Of a DNA stretch of 64,000 bases, positions 36,386-48,291 are shown one piece after another (positions within the stretch are counted from its first letter, which is position 1; the number at the start of each line of letters is the position of its first letter). The notes under the pieces are model-generated. The model was not told the DNA's origin and did not search any database. It saw only the letters and a list, made by a program, of their open reading frames with translations. Location of the stretch: assembly GCF_003268775.1 (NCBI RefSeq), contig NZ_QLSU01000018.1:108291-172290 (forward strand), in the 5' to 3' direction. The translations under genes were made by a program, and so were the position numbers. The DNA comes from Paraburkholderia unamae. Its GTDB lineage: Bacteria; Pseudomonadota; Gammaproteobacteria; Burkholderiales; Burkholderiaceae.

Positions 36386-37737
36386 GCGCTCGCTCCGTCG
36401 GCATTCGCGTCGAGCGCGTCGGCGAGCGTTGCGAACAGCGTGTCGATCTGCTCCGGCGTGATGATGAGCGGCGGCGAAAGCAGCATCGTGTCGCCCGCCG
36501 CGCGTATCAGCACGCCCGCTTCGAGGCAGCGCCGGTGCGCGTCGTAGCCGCGCTTGCCCGGCGCGCCGGGCCACGGCGCGAGATCGATAGCCGCAAGCAG
36601 TCCGAAATTACGGATGTCGAGCACGCCCCGGCGCGAAGCCAGTTCATGCGCGGCCTTCTCCCAGTGCGCTTCGAGCCCGCGTGCGCGCTCGAACAGATTT
36701 TCGCGCCGATAGATCTGAAGCGCCGCGAGACCCGCCGCACAGGCGAGCGGGTGGCCCGAATAGGTATAGCCGTGCGAGAACTCGATGCTGTCGATCGAGC
36801 CTTGCATCAGCGCTTCGTACACCGGCGTGCGCACGAAGGTCGCGCCCATCGGCACGGCGCCGTTGGTGAGGCCCTTCGCGCTCGTGATGAGGTCAGGCGT
36901 GACGTTCAGGCGCGTGGCCGCGAACGTGTCGCCCACGCGCCCGAAACCGCTGATGACCTCGTCGAAGATCAGCAGGATGCCGTGCGCGTCGCAGATTTCG
37001 CGCAGGCGCTCCAGATAGCCCACGGGCGGCACGAGCACGCCCGTCGAACCCGCGATCGGCTCGACGATCACCGCCGCGATGGTCGAAGGATCGTGCAGCG
37101 CGATGCGGCGCACCAGGTCTTCGGCGAGATGCGCGCCCCATGCGGGCTGGCCGCGCGAAAACGCCATCTGCGAGCGGTCGTACGTGCTCGGCAGGTGATC
37201 GACGAACGGCAGCAGGTTGCCGAACGCCTTGCGCTGCCCGCCGATGCCCGCGACCGACAGGCCGCCGAAGCCCACGCCGTGATAGCTGCGCTCGCGGCCG
37301 ATGAGTCTCACGCGCTGGCCCTCGCCGCGCGCGCGGTGATAGGCGAGCGCGATCTTGAGCGCGGTGTCCACGGCCTCCGAGCCGGAGTTGGAAAAGAACA
37401 CCTGGCCGAAGCCGGCGGGCGCGGTGTCGAGCAGCGCCTCGGCGTATTCGAAGGCGAGCGGATGGCCCATCTGGAACGACGAGGCGTAGTCGAGGCGGTA
37501 CGCCGCGTGCGCGATGGCGTCGACGATTTCCGTGCGCCGGTGGCCCGCGTTCACGCACCACAGCCCGGCGATGCCGTCCAGCACGCGTTTGCCGTCGTCG
37601 CGCACGTAATACATGCCGTCCGCTTCGACGAACAGTGGCTGCGACGCGGACTTGAAGCGACGGTTGGCGGTGAACGGCATCCAGAAGGCGTCGCGGCCCG
37701 TGGCGGGTGCAGCGGAGAGTTGAGACGGGGAATGCAT
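36382..37737 (-). CDS. Class III omega-amino-acid:pyruvate aminotransferase
   Basis: A 451-residue class III aminotransferase. The PLP Lys is K288 (ITSAKGLTNGAVPMG), the pyridine-N Asp is D259 (LLIFDEVISGFGR), and WMPFTANRRFK, GLWCVNAGH and DYASSFQMGHPLA match the beta-alanine/omega-amino-acid:pyruvate group. It transfers an omega-amino group to pyruvate to give alanine and a semialdehyde. GAGGA precedes the ATG at 37737. It heads the leftward operon with aldehyde dehydrogenase and a GntR regulator and is divergent from the hydrolase/ABC genes. Confidence 0.92.
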   Translation of the reverse strand: MHSPSQLSAAPATGRDAFWMPFTANRRFKSASQPLFVEADGMYYVRDDGKRVLDGIAGLWCVNAGHRRTEIVDAIAHAAYRLDYASSFQMGHPLAFEYAEALLDTAPAGFGQVFFSNSGSEAVDTALKIALAYHRARGEGQRVRLIGRERSYHGVGFGGLSVAGIGGQRKAFGNLLPFVDHLPSTYDRSQMAFSRGQPAWGAHLAEDLVRRIALHDPSTIAAVIVEPIAGSTGVLVPPVGYLERLREICDAHGILLIFDEVISGFGRVGDTFAATRLNVTPDLITSAKGLTNGAVPMGATFVRTPVYEALMQGSIDSIEFSHGYTYSGHPLACAAGLAALQIYRRENLFERARGLEAHWEKAAHELASRRGVLDIRNFGLLAAIDLAPWPGAPGKRGYDAHRRCLEAGVLIRAAGDTMLLSPPLIITPEQIDTLFATLADALDANADGASA

Positions 37738-38040
37738 AGAGGGTCCTCGGGTTTTGCCTGAGCGCATTCTGATCTAAACAACGAAAAAATACAACTTCGC
37801 GATACAGGCAAAACAGGGCTTAAGATTGTCTTCACGACATGCCGAGATCACACAAAACCCAATAAACACGGCAATTTATGCCGACACCCCTGCTTCACAG
37901 AAGGGATACAAAACCTTCTAGCCCCTCGTTTCTTACATTTTCATCTCCGGATTTATTGTTTTTTTTATTTTTTTAGTCCACACTTCGCCGCATCCCACTT
38001 ACCCGACGGCACACAACGCGGGCAAGCAAAGAAGACCACG
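37738..38040. promoter_or_regulatory. AT-rich divergent promoter region of the omega-amino locus
   Basis: These 303 bases hold no gene. They are clearly more AT-rich than the flanks, with T-runs at 37951-37974 (a T-tract of mixed T and A). Three ATACA elements occur (37790-37794, 37802-37806, 37906-37910), the first two 12 bases apart start to start, so on one helix face roughly. They are candidate sites for the GntR regulator. Both divergent operons must start here. Confidence 0.6.
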
Positions 38041-39597
38041 ATGGGCGCGAGACCCGTTCGTTCAATGGAGCAGGCAATGAATCAAGACACCGTGAAGGGC
38101 GCGCTGGAGCGACGGCGTCCTTCCGAAGCGGGCGTGAATGCGGCGCGCGTCGAGCGGTTCCTCGACGCGGCGGCGGCAGCCGGGCTGGAACTGCACCACT
38201 TCATGATGGTGCGCCGCGACGCCGTGATCGCCGAAGGCGCGTGGCGACCCTATACGCGCGGCACCCGCCATATGCAGCACTCCGCCACGAAAAGCTGGAC
38301 CGCCGCCGCCATGGGCGTGGCCGTGGGCGATGGTCTCGTCGCCCTCGACGACCGCGTGATCGACTACTTCCCCGAGCATCTGCCGGCCACCGTGAGCGCG
38401 AACCTCGCGGCCATGACCGTGCGCGATCTGCTGACCATGCGCACGGGCCATCGCGTGGGCATCTCGGGCGGCGAATGGCGCGGGCGCAACGAAAGCTGGG
38501 TGCGCCTCTTTCTTGAAGTGCCCGTGGAAGACGCGCCCGGCGGCAACTTCATGTATTGCAGCGGCACCAGCTACATGCTCTCGGCCATCGTGAGCAAGGC
38601 GAGCGGCAAGACCGCGCACGAACTGCTCGACGCGCGCGTATTCGCGCCGCTCGGCATGCATTCGGTCACGTGGGACGTGTCGCCCGAGGGCTACAACACG
38701 GGCGGCAACGGCCTGTCGTGCTCGCCCGAGGACATGGCAAAGTTCGGCCTGCTGCATCTGCGCGGCGGCCTCTGGCAAGGCCAGCGCGTGCTGCCCGAAG
38801 CCTGGGTGCGCGACGCCACGCGCAACCAGGTGGACGTGGCGTGGATCGGCTCGCTCGCGGGCATGCGCTTTAGCCGCGACGGCCGCGCCGAACCCGATGC
38901 GAGCCAGCGCCGCCCCGGCTACGGCTACCAGTGGTGGATGACCGAAGACGGCGGCTTTCTCGCTTCCGGCTTTTTTGGCCAGCGCTGCTATGTGTTTCCT
39001 GCGCTCGACCTCGTGCTCGTGTTCAACGCCGCGCTTTCCATCGACGACAAGGCGCTCAAGCCGCTCATCTGGGAGCACCTGCTGCCCGCCGTGGACGACA
39101 TCGTCCATGATGGCCGGGCCGACGACGCCCTCTGCACGCGCCTGACCGCCCTCTCGCTGCCCGGCCTGCCCGCGGGCCTGCCCACATCGGCCCTCGCCCA
39201 GGCGGTGAACGGCCGCCTCTGGCTCGCCGAGCCGAACGACGACGGCATCGTTTCGATCGCACTCGCGTTCGAACACGATCGTTGCACTTTCAACTATGTC
39301 GATGCGCGCGGCGAACACACGATCGTCGCGGGTATCGGCCAGCAGATTCGCGGCACCACAACGATGACGGGCAACAAGCTGCACCACGAATATCAGCCGG
39401 ACACGCTAAGCGTCGTGGCGCAAGGCGTATGGACAACAGCGGAGCGCTTCGAAATGCGCTGGTGCTTCGACGAGACGACGTTCTGCGACCGCGTGGCCTG
39501 CACGTTCGAAAACGGCGCGCTGCGCTTCGAGCGCGGCGTCAATACCAACAGCGGCGCGCGCGTGCGTCCGGGCGTGCAGTGCGTGGCGGCGTCATGA
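38041..39597 (+). CDS. Serine hydrolase with beta-lactamase fold
   Basis: A 518-residue protein. The N-terminal 350 residues are a class C beta-lactamase/DD-peptidase fold: the nucleophile motif SATK (S81, K84), the second motif Tyr in MYCSGTSY (Y171-C-S) and conserved PEDMAKFGLL and GYGYQWWM blocks. About 150 further residues form a beta-rich C-terminal domain. There is no signal peptide, so it works in the cytoplasm. Enzymes of this group include 6-aminohexanoate-dimer hydrolase (NylB) and esterases. It heads the ABC-importer operon, overlapping the binding-protein gene (ATGA). A start at 38077 with GGAG upstream is also possible. Confidence 0.85.
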   Translation: MGARPVRSMEQAMNQDTVKGALERRRPSEAGVNAARVERFLDAAAAAGLELHHFMMVRRDAVIAEGAWRPYTRGTRHMQHSATKSWTAAAMGVAVGDGLVALDDRVIDYFPEHLPATVSANLAAMTVRDLLTMRTGHRVGISGGEWRGRNESWVRLFLEVPVEDAPGGNFMYCSGTSYMLSAIVSKASGKTAHELLDARVFAPLGMHSVTWDVSPEGYNTGGNGLSCSPEDMAKFGLLHLRGGLWQGQRVLPEAWVRDATRNQVDVAWIGSLAGMRFSRDGRAEPDASQRRPGYGYQWWMTEDGGFLASGFFGQRCYVFPALDLVLVFNAALSIDDKALKPLIWEHLLPAVDDIVHDGRADDALCTRLTALSLPGLPAGLPTSALAQAVNGRLWLAEPNDDGIVSIALAFEHDRCTFNYVDARGEHTIVAGIGQQIRGTTTMTGNKLHHEYQPDTLSVVAQGVWTTAERFEMRWCFDETTFCDRVACTFENGALRFERGVNTNSGARVRPGVQCVAAS

Positions 39598-41213
39598 TGC
39601 GTTTTGTCCTTCGCCCCCTCGCGCTCTCGCTGCTGCTCCTGAACACCGCGCAAAGCGCCCCTGCCGCCGCTGCGGCTCCGGCTCCGGCTCCGGCAAGCAC
39701 GGGCGCCATGCCCGAAATCCGCTACGCCGAGCCGATCGACACGCCCACCTCGATGCCCGGCAACGTCGCGCGCAACACGAGCACCGACGACATACTCGGT
39801 CACGTGGTGGAATCGCTCGTCGCGCTGCGCAGCGACATGTCGGTCGCACCCATGCTGGCCGATAGCTGGACGATCTCGCCCGACGGCACCGTGTACACGT
39901 TCCGCCTGCGCGAGGGTGTGAAGTTCCACAACGGCGCACCCGTCACGTCGGCCGAAGTGAAATGGAGCTTCGACTACCTCATGGACCCGCGCTCGAACTT
40001 CGTCTGCCGCGGCGTGTTCGAGGGCAGCCGTGGCGCGCACGTGCTCGCCGTGCGCACGCCGGACCCGCATACGGTCGTGTTCGAACTCAAGCAGCCGTAT
40101 GCGCTGTTCCTCAAGGAATTGGCCAACACGCGCTGCCCGCTCGCGGTGCTGCACCCCGCCAGCGTCGATGCGCAAGGCCACTGGGCGCGCCCCATCGGCA
40201 CCGGCCCTTATGTGTTCTCCGAATGGCGCAAAGGCCAGTACGTGCTGCTCGAACCGTTCAAGGACTACAAGCCGCGCCCCGAGAAGCCCGATGGCATGGC
40301 GGGCGCGAAAGTCGCGTGGGCACCCGTGCGCTTCGTCGTCATTCCCGACAAGGCCGCGCAGAAGTCGGCGCTCCAGTCGGGCCAGGTCGACGCGATTGCC
40401 GCCGACGACGGCAACCTGCCCCCGCCCGATCCGGGCTGGCGCATCGTGGACGGCCCCGGCATGCAGGTCACGGGCGTCCTCATGCAAACGCGCGACCCGC
40501 TGCTGTCGAATCCGTTGATGCGCCGCGCGATTGCACACGCCGTGGACCTGCGCGGCGTGGTCGCCGCCACGAGCAACGGCCGGGCGAAATACAACCCCTC
40601 GCTCATGCCCGACTCGGACAGCGAGTACGACGATCAGGAAGCAAGCGGCTATCGCTACGACCCGGCCGAGACGAAGCGCCTGCTCGCGGCGGCTGGCTAC
40701 CGCGGCGAAACGATCACGATCGAAGCGAGCCAGCAGTTTCCGGCGCTGTTTCGACTCGCGATCTACATGCAGTCGCTGCTCAAAAAAGCGGGCATCCACG
40801 CCGAGCTCAACGTGGTGGAGTGGGCGCGCCAGCTCGACGACTTCCGCTCCGGCCATTACCAGATGATGACGATGATCTATTCCTCGCGGCTCGATCCCGC
40901 GCAGATGTATGCCGACGTGCTCGGCGACAAGTCGAAGCGGCCCATGCTCCAGTGGGAGAACCGCGACGCGAGCCGCCTGCTCAAATCGCTCGCGGGCGTG
41001 AGCGACCCGGCCGCGCGCAAGGACGCACTCGGCAAGCTGCATGACATGATGCTCGCCGACACGCCCATGCTGCCCATGTACGACCTGCCCGACCTGCACC
41101 TCGTGAGCGTGCGGCTCGAAGGCTTCGAGTCGTTCCCGCTCAACCGCGTGCGCTTCTTCAACGTGAAGAAACTCCCGGCCACGGCGGCACAAACGAACGA
41201 GGCCGCGCGATGA
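39594..41213 (+). CDS. Dipeptide/oligopeptide ABC transporter binding protein (DppA-like)
   Basis: A 539-residue periplasmic binding protein with a signal peptide (MMRFVLRPLALSLLLLNTAQ, cleavage in the following Ala-rich stretch). SBP_bac_5 family features are clear: ESLVALRSDMSVAPMLADSW, YTFRLREGVKFHNGAPVTSAEVKWSFDYL, and the PIGTGPYVFSEWRKG block. Such proteins bind peptides and a range of other amide-containing ligands. The gene overlaps the serine hydrolase stop by four bases and the permease start by four bases, which fixes its place in the operon. Confidence 0.93.
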   Translation: MMRFVLRPLALSLLLLNTAQSAPAAAAAPAPAPASTGAMPEIRYAEPIDTPTSMPGNVARNTSTDDILGHVVESLVALRSDMSVAPMLADSWTISPDGTVYTFRLREGVKFHNGAPVTSAEVKWSFDYLMDPRSNFVCRGVFEGSRGAHVLAVRTPDPHTVVFELKQPYALFLKELANTRCPLAVLHPASVDAQGHWARPIGTGPYVFSEWRKGQYVLLEPFKDYKPRPEKPDGMAGAKVAWAPVRFVVIPDKAAQKSALQSGQVDAIAADDGNLPPPDPGWRIVDGPGMQVTGVLMQTRDPLLSNPLMRRAIAHAVDLRGVVAATSNGRAKYNPSLMPDSDSEYDDQEASGYRYDPAETKRLLAAAGYRGETITIEASQQFPALFRLAIYMQSLLKKAGIHAELNVVEWARQLDDFRSGHYQMMTMIYSSRLDPAQMYADVLGDKSKRPMLQWENRDASRLLKSLAGVSDPAARKDALGKLHDMMLADTPMLPMYDLPDLHLVSVRLEGFESFPLNRVRFFNVKKLPATAAQTNEAAR

Positions 41214-42151
41214 TCCAATACGTTTTCAGGCGCTGCGCTCTCGCGGTGCCGACCGTGCTGATCGTCGCGCTGCTCGTGTTCGGCATGATCCGCGCGATTC
41301 CGGGCGACCCCGCCACGCTCATGCTGGGCGACGTGGACGACCCCGCGCTGCTCGCACGCATGCGCCATCAGCTCGGGCTCGATCGTTCGGTGTTCGAACA
41401 GTTTGCGATCTGGGTGTCGCATCTGCTGCACGGCGACCTGGGCACCTCCATCGTGCGCCACCAGCCGGTGCTCGACCTGATCCGCAACGCGTTTCCCGTC
41501 ACGGCGCAAATCGTGCTCGCGGCCACCGCGCTCGCCTGCCTCATCGCCATTCCAGCGGGCCTCGTGGCGGCCTGGGCGCAGAACCGCAAAACCGACTTCG
41601 CGATCGTCTTCACCATGATCCTGCTCGTCTCCATGCCGAGCTTCTGGGTGGGCATCGTGCTGATCTGGCTGTTCGGTGTGCAACTGCACTGGCTGCCGAC
41701 CTTCGGTTACGAAAGCATGGCGCAAGCCGGCTGGGGATCGCTGCGCTACCTCGTGCTGCCCGTCATCGCGATCGTGCTGACCGAAGTCGCCGCCGTCACG
41801 CGGATGATGCGCGCCAGCAGCATCGAAGTGCTGCGCCTCGAATACGTGGCCCATGCGCGCGCCAAGGGCTTGAGCGAAACGCGCGTGCTGCTGCGCCATG
41901 TCCTGCCCAACGCGTTCGGTCCCGCGCTCACGGTAATCGGCCTGATTCTCGGCCACCTGCTCTCGGGCGCGGCCGTGATCGAAACCGTGTTCACGTTGCC
42001 GGGCCTTGGCCGGCTGCTCGTGGAGAGCATCTATGCGCGCGATTATCCGGTCGTGCAAGGCTGTCTGCTGCTCACCGCGCTCATCTATGTGTTCGTGAAT
42101 CTGCTCGTGGACCTGATTCAGCCCCTCTTCGATCCGCGCATCAAGTACTGA
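41210..42151 (+). CDS. Dipeptide-type ABC permease (DppB-like)
   Basis: A 313-residue inner-membrane protein. The start (IQYVFRRCALAVPTVLIVALLVFGMIRAIPGDPA) is diagnostic for DppB/OppB permeases, with about six membrane helices and the EAA-type loop LEYVAHARAKGLSETRVLLRHVLPNA. Its ATG overlaps the binding-protein stop (ATGA). Forms the channel with the DppC-like protein. Confidence 0.94.
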   Translation: MIQYVFRRCALAVPTVLIVALLVFGMIRAIPGDPATLMLGDVDDPALLARMRHQLGLDRSVFEQFAIWVSHLLHGDLGTSIVRHQPVLDLIRNAFPVTAQIVLAATALACLIAIPAGLVAAWAQNRKTDFAIVFTMILLVSMPSFWVGIVLIWLFGVQLHWLPTFGYESMAQAGWGSLRYLVLPVIAIVLTEVAAVTRMMRASSIEVLRLEYVAHARAKGLSETRVLLRHVLPNAFGPALTVIGLILGHLLSGAAVIETVFTLPGLGRLLVESIYARDYPVVQGCLLLTALIYVFVNLLVDLIQPLFDPRIKY

Positions 42152-42176
42152 CCCTCGCTGCCTCTCGCCCTCACTT

Positions 42177-42997
42177 ATGAACGCATTCAAACGCACCAAT
42201 CTGATCGTCGGCGCGGTGCTCATCGTGCCGCTGGTCCTCACCGCGGTGGCGGGCGCCGTGCACACGCCCTACGACCCGACCGCCGTCGACCTGCTCGCGC
42301 GCTACAGCGCGCCCGGCTCCGCCCACTGGTTCGGCACCGATGAATTCGGCCGCGACGTGCTCTCGCGCATCATGGCGGGCGCCACGCAAAGCCTCACGAT
42401 CAGCGCGCTTTCCGTGCTGCTCGCGCTCCTTTGCGGAACCACGCTCGGCGTGATCTCCGGCTACGCGGGCAGTTGGACCGACCGCCTGCTCATGATGATC
42501 GTCGAAGCGCTGATGGCGTTTCCGGGCCTGCTGCTCGCGCTCGGCATCATGACCGTGCTCGGGCCATCGCGCGGCGGCGTGATCCTCGCGCTCGGCCTCG
42601 CCTATACGCCTGCCGTGATGCGCATTGCGCGCGGCAGCACGCTCGCGCTGCGCCAGCGCGAGTTCGTGGTCGCTTCGCGGGCCATGGGCAATGGCGGCGC
42701 GTGGACCGTGCTGCGCCATATCGCGCCCAACTGCGTGCCGCCGCTGCTCGTGTTCTCGACCACGCTGTTCGGCTCGGCCATTCTCGCCGAAAGCGCGCTG
42801 AGCTTTCTCGGCCTCGGCGTGCAACCGCCCGCGCCCACGTGGGGCGGCATGCTCGCGGACAGCCGCACGGCGATGGACCACGCCATCTGGCTCGCGATCT
42901 TCCCGGGTCTCGCCATCTCGCTTGCGCTGCTCGGCATCAACTTGTTCGGCGACGGACTGCGCGACGTGCTCGATCCGCGCATGAAAGGAGTGAAGGC

Positions 42998-43001
<4 letters not shown>
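42177..43001 (+). CDS. Dipeptide-type ABC permease (DppC-like)
   Basis: A 274-residue inner-membrane permease with AHWFGTDEFGRDVLSRIMAGATQSL, the classical DppC/OppC signature, and the EAA loop REFVVASRAMGNGGAWTVLRHIAPN. Six hydrophobic segments are present. The start lies 25 bases behind the DppB-like gene, and its stop overlaps the ATPase start by four bases. Confidence 0.94.
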
Positions 43002-44830
<1,829 letters not shown>

Positions 44831-44952
44831 GATCCGGCGGAACACAAAGAAAGCACACACGCTAACGCAGGAGACAGGTGGGGAGATCGCCTTTCCCTGC
44901 GTATCTATTTACGTACTACTAACCACTAAGACTACACAACCAGGGAACATCA

Positions 44953-46056
44953 ATGAAAGCAAAAACTTGGGGTTTGGCGGCAGCAGCAGTCACAGCATGT
45001 GCTCCGATGGCGGCGCATGCCCAGTCCAGCGTCACGCTATACGGCATCATCGACGTCGGCATCGAGTACGTGAACAATGCGAACGCGAGCAGCCAGTCGC
45101 TCGTGCGCATGCAGTCGGGCAATCTTTACGGCAGCCGCTGGGGCATCAAGGGCGAGGAGGATCTGGGCGGTGGCCTCACGGCGTTCTTCCTGCTCGAAAA
45201 CGGCTTCAACGTGAATGACGGCACACTAGGGCAGTCGGGCCGTATGTTCGGCCGTCGCGCCTATGTGGGGTTGCGCCGGGACGGCAACGAAATCCAGCTC
45301 GGCCGCATGCAGACGCCGATCTACGAAACCATGGCCGCGTTCGACCCGAACGAAGTGGGCGTGTATGCCGCCGACTCGCACGACATCGGCCTCGTGGCGC
45401 GCGCGGACAATGCCGTGAAATTCAAGAAGACGATTGGCGGCTTCACGGGCCAGGTGATGTACAGCTTCGGCTATGACACCGCGGGCAAGCCTTATGGCGG
45501 CGCCGCCGGAGACGCATCGAATGCGAAGAACCTCGGCGCGTCGCTGGTCTACAAGGGCGGCAGCTGGCGCGCGGCGCTCGCCTATGACAAGGTGCACGGC
45601 CCCCTCACCTCCACGGCCTACGGCATCGGCATGATGTCGACGGCGCTCGTGCCCAAAACGACGTCGAGCGCGGATCGCGCCGAGCGCTACCTCGCCGCGC
45701 TGCGCTGGGACCAGGGCAAGAACTCGGCCTTTGTCGGCTACCGCTTCCTGAAAACGACGGTCGCGGGCGTCACGCACGACGTGAACATGGCCTACCTCGG
45801 CGACGAGTACCAGTTCACGCCCACCTTCGTTGCGGATGCAACCGTGTACCACTCGCGCGTTTCAGGCTTGGACGTGCGGCCCACGACGCTCGTGGTCGAC
45901 TTCGACTATCTGCTCTCGAAGCGCACGGACCTGTACCTCAACACGAGCTATGCGTTCAATACGCGCCTGAGCAATCTTTCGGTGGACGCGGGCTCGACCA
46001 CGCTCGCCGGCAAGGATCAGTTCGGCGCGCAGGCCGGCATTCGCCATCGTTTCTGA
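44953..46056 (+). CDS. Outer-membrane porin
   Basis: A 367-residue Burkholderiales porin: signal peptide MKAKTWGLAAAAVTACAPMAAHA, then QSSVTLYGIIDVGIEYVNN, the loop segment RWGIKGEEDLGGGLTAFFLLE, RMFGRRAYVGLRRD, and a C-terminal Phe (GIRHRF). It starts 122 bases after the fused ATPase gene. The position suggests it admits the substrate of the ABC importer through the outer membrane, but a separate promoter is possible. It is a clear paralogue of the porin at 9085-10239. Confidence 0.92.
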   Translation: MKAKTWGLAAAAVTACAPMAAHAQSSVTLYGIIDVGIEYVNNANASSQSLVRMQSGNLYGSRWGIKGEEDLGGGLTAFFLLENGFNVNDGTLGQSGRMFGRRAYVGLRRDGNEIQLGRMQTPIYETMAAFDPNEVGVYAADSHDIGLVARADNAVKFKKTIGGFTGQVMYSFGYDTAGKPYGGAAGDASNAKNLGASLVYKGGSWRAALAYDKVHGPLTSTAYGIGMMSTALVPKTTSSADRAERYLAALRWDQGKNSAFVGYRFLKTTVAGVTHDVNMAYLGDEYQFTPTFVADATVYHSRVSGLDVRPTTLVVDFDYLLSKRTDLYLNTSYAFNTRLSNLSVDAGSTTLAGKDQFGAQAGIRHRF

Positions 46057-46179
46057 GGCCACGCCGCGAGTGCTCGAAGGAGAGCGCGCGGCGGATATCG
46101 AAGTGGACGACGCGACGTGCCGCACGCCTGAAGGGCTTCCTGGCGCTTCAAGCGGGACAGGCGCGAGCGGATCCGCACT

Positions 46180-46884
46180 TCAAGCGCCGCGCCCGGAGAC
46201 CACGTGGGACACAGGCGCGGCTTCGATCAACGTCATCAGTTCCTGCGTCGAGCGCACGTCCGCAAACCAGAGCAGCATGTTGGCGAGCGTGGTGTTGTGC
46301 TCCTCGTCCGTGCGCGCCGCATTCGCGTCGGCCACGAAATGAACCTTGTAGTCGAGCATCATCGCGTCGCGCGCGGTCGATTCGCAGCACACGTTCGTCA
46401 CCGTACCGGTCACGATCACCGTGTCGACACCGCGCGCCGCGAGCCGTTCGTGCAAGTCGGACGATCCCTGGATGAACGCGGAAAAGCGTGTTTTCCGCAC
46501 GTATTCATCGCCCGCCGCGCACTCCAGTTCCGGGTACAGCGCGTGCCCCGCCTCGCCGGGACGCAACACTTCGTCGAGCCGCCGCCCCCAGCCGGCCGCG
46601 AACTCGCCGAAGCGCGCCCAAGGCGCATCGGGCTGCGCGGTGTGCTGGATCCAGCAGACGTGTCCGCCCGCGCGACGCAGCGCGCGGGCCAGCCGGTTGA
46701 CGTTGCCGACGATCGCGCGCGCCGACGGCAATTCCGCCGGAAAGCCCGGCGCCACGAAGCCGTTTTGCAGATCGACCACGAGCAGCGCGGTTCTCGCGGG
46801 GTCCAGCGTCTCGTAGACGTGCAGACGGCCACGGCGCGCCACCGCGCGATCGATCACATCCGGCGCAAGATTGATACGATGCAT
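46180..46884 (-). CDS. Isochorismatase-family cysteine hydrolase (amidase-like)
   Basis: A 234-residue cysteine hydrolase. The catalytic triad is Asp in LLVVDLQNGFV, Lys in VRKTRFSAF and Cys in TGTVTNVCCESTARDA. The N-terminal extension and the CCEST form resemble RutB/biuret-hydrolase type amidases more than true isochorismatases. Members hydrolyse small amides, ureides or vinyl ethers. GGAGGAA precedes the ATG at 46884. It is the last gene of the eight-gene acid-catabolic operon, 20 bases after an MFS carrier, and might release the acid from an amide. Confidence 0.9.
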   Translation of the reverse strand: MHRINLAPDVIDRAVARRGRLHVYETLDPARTALLVVDLQNGFVAPGFPAELPSARAIVGNVNRLARALRRAGGHVCWIQHTAQPDAPWARFGEFAAGWGRRLDEVLRPGEAGHALYPELECAAGDEYVRKTRFSAFIQGSSDLHERLAARGVDTVIVTGTVTNVCCESTARDAMMLDYKVHFVADANAARTDEEHNTTLANMLLWFADVRSTQELMTLIEAAPVSHVVSGRGA

Positions 46885-46904
46885 GAATCCTTTCCTCCGG
46901 ATGC

Positions 46905-48221
46905 TCAGGAAACCGAACCGCGCGGGCGGAACGACAGCAGGATCGCGACCGCCGCCACGAACAGCAGGCAGGCGAGCACGCCGAAACCGGTGCTCACGCT
47001 GCCCGTCGCCGTCTTCGAAGCGTTGATGATGAGCGGGCTCGCGAACGCGCCGAGTTGCCCGATCGAACTCACGAAGGCGAGCCCGATCGCTGCGGTGCGG
47101 GCACGGAAATAGTGGCTCGTCAGCGCCCAGAAGATCGGGTAGCCCGAGAGCGTGCCGACCATCACGACCGAGAACGCGGCAATCAGCAACGCGAGGCTGT
47201 GGACGGTCAGCCCCGCGAACACAAAGCCGAGTCCCGTGAATGCGAGCAGCGTCGCGCACGACCGGCGGCGCTCCGCAAAGCGGTCCGAGAGCGAGCCCAG
47301 CAGCACCATGGCAATCCCGCCCATGCCATACGGAATGGCGGTGATCAGGCCGAGGAACAGCGGCGAGGTGTCGTGCGACGCCTCGCGCAAGATTTGCGGC
47401 ATCCAGATGCCGATGCCGATCACCGAAGCGTTCAGACCGCAATAGCCGAGCAGCAGCACATAGACGCGCCAGTCGCCGAGAATCGAGCGCCATACGCCCT
47501 GTTCATGCGCGGGCGCGGCGCTCGCCGCGATATCGGCCTCGATCTGCGCGATCTCCGTTTGCGTGAGCCAGCGGTGCGCATCGCGCGGCCGGTCGTCGAG
47601 AAATTTCAGCGCAATCACGCCGAGCAGCACCGAAGGCAGCGCTTCGAGCAGGAACATCCATTGCCAGCCGTGCCAGCGGTTCACGCCATCCAGCGACTGC
47701 ATGATAAAGCCGGAAAGCGGACCGCCAAGCAGGCCCGCGAACGCAACGGGCAGCATGAAGAGGGCGACGATCCTGGCGCGCCGTTTCGGCGGAAACCAGT
47801 ACGTGAGGTAGAGCACAACGCCAGGAAAGAAGCCCGCCTCGGCCGCGCCCAGCAGGAAGCGCACGAAATAAAACTGGGTTGGTGTGCGCACGAACATCGT
47901 GGCAGCGGAGATGAGCCCCCAAAGGATCATGATGCGCGCGAGCGTGCGCCGCGTGCCGATGCGCTCAAGCATGATATTGCTTGGCACTTCGAACAGAAGG
48001 TAGCTCACGAAGAACACACTTGCGCCGAAGCTGAAGGCCGAGCCCGAGAACGCCAGATCCTGCCGGATCGCCGCCTGCGCGAACCCGATGTTGATGCGGT
48101 CCATATAGGCGGCGATGTAGCATAGAAACAGCAGGGGAATGATGCGCCAGGTGACCTTGCCGTAGAGCCGGTTTGCCCCATCGTAGACCGCCTCGGCCGG
48201 GGCGTAGATTTCGGTTTGCAT
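46905..48221 (-). CDS. MFS transporter, anion:cation symporter family
   Basis: A 438-residue 12-helix carrier of the ACS group (relatives import phthalate, tartrate, glucarate, 4-hydroxyphenylacetate). The signature segments are YMDRINIGFAQAAI in helix 1, FEVPSNIMLERIGTRRTLA, and LGAAEAGFFPGVVLYLTYWFP. It has a central soluble loop of about 40 residues (KFLDDRPRDAHRWLTQTE). GGAG precedes the ATG at 48221. Embedded in the operon, it probably imports the carboxylate that the operon degrades. Confidence 0.92.
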   Translation of the reverse strand: MQTEIYAPAEAVYDGANRLYGKVTWRIIPLLFLCYIAAYMDRINIGFAQAAIRQDLAFSGSAFSFGASVFFVSYLLFEVPSNIMLERIGTRRTLARIMILWGLISAATMFVRTPTQFYFVRFLLGAAEAGFFPGVVLYLTYWFPPKRRARIVALFMLPVAFAGLLGGPLSGFIMQSLDGVNRWHGWQWMFLLEALPSVLLGVIALKFLDDRPRDAHRWLTQTEIAQIEADIAASAAPAHEQGVWRSILGDWRVYVLLLGYCGLNASVIGIGIWMPQILREASHDTSPLFLGLITAIPYGMGGIAMVLLGSLSDRFAERRRSCATLLAFTGLGFVFAGLTVHSLALLIAAFSVVMVGTLSGYPIFWALTSHYFRARTAAIGLAFVSSIGQLGAFASPLIINASKTATGSVSTGFGVLACLLFVAAVAILLSFRPRGSVS

Positions 48222-48291
48222 CGTTGTCTCCATGTCGTTTTCGTTTGATCGCGATGACGGCCCAAAGCGCTGGAGGGCCGCGTTCCACTGC

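Noticed and set aside
34604..36547. 647-codon plus-strand frame opposite the aldehyde dehydrogenase
   Set aside because: The dehydrogenase frame holds all catalytic motifs; the other frame is Arg/His-rich without domains.
37951..37974. T-rich tract as a Rho-independent terminator
   Set aside because: No stem precedes it on either strand; it lies in the middle of a divergent promoter region and fits better as AT-rich promoter DNA.
39393..41192. 599-codon minus-strand frame opposite the DppA-like gene
   Set aside because: The DppA-like frame is coupled by four-base overlaps on both sides and has clear family motifs.
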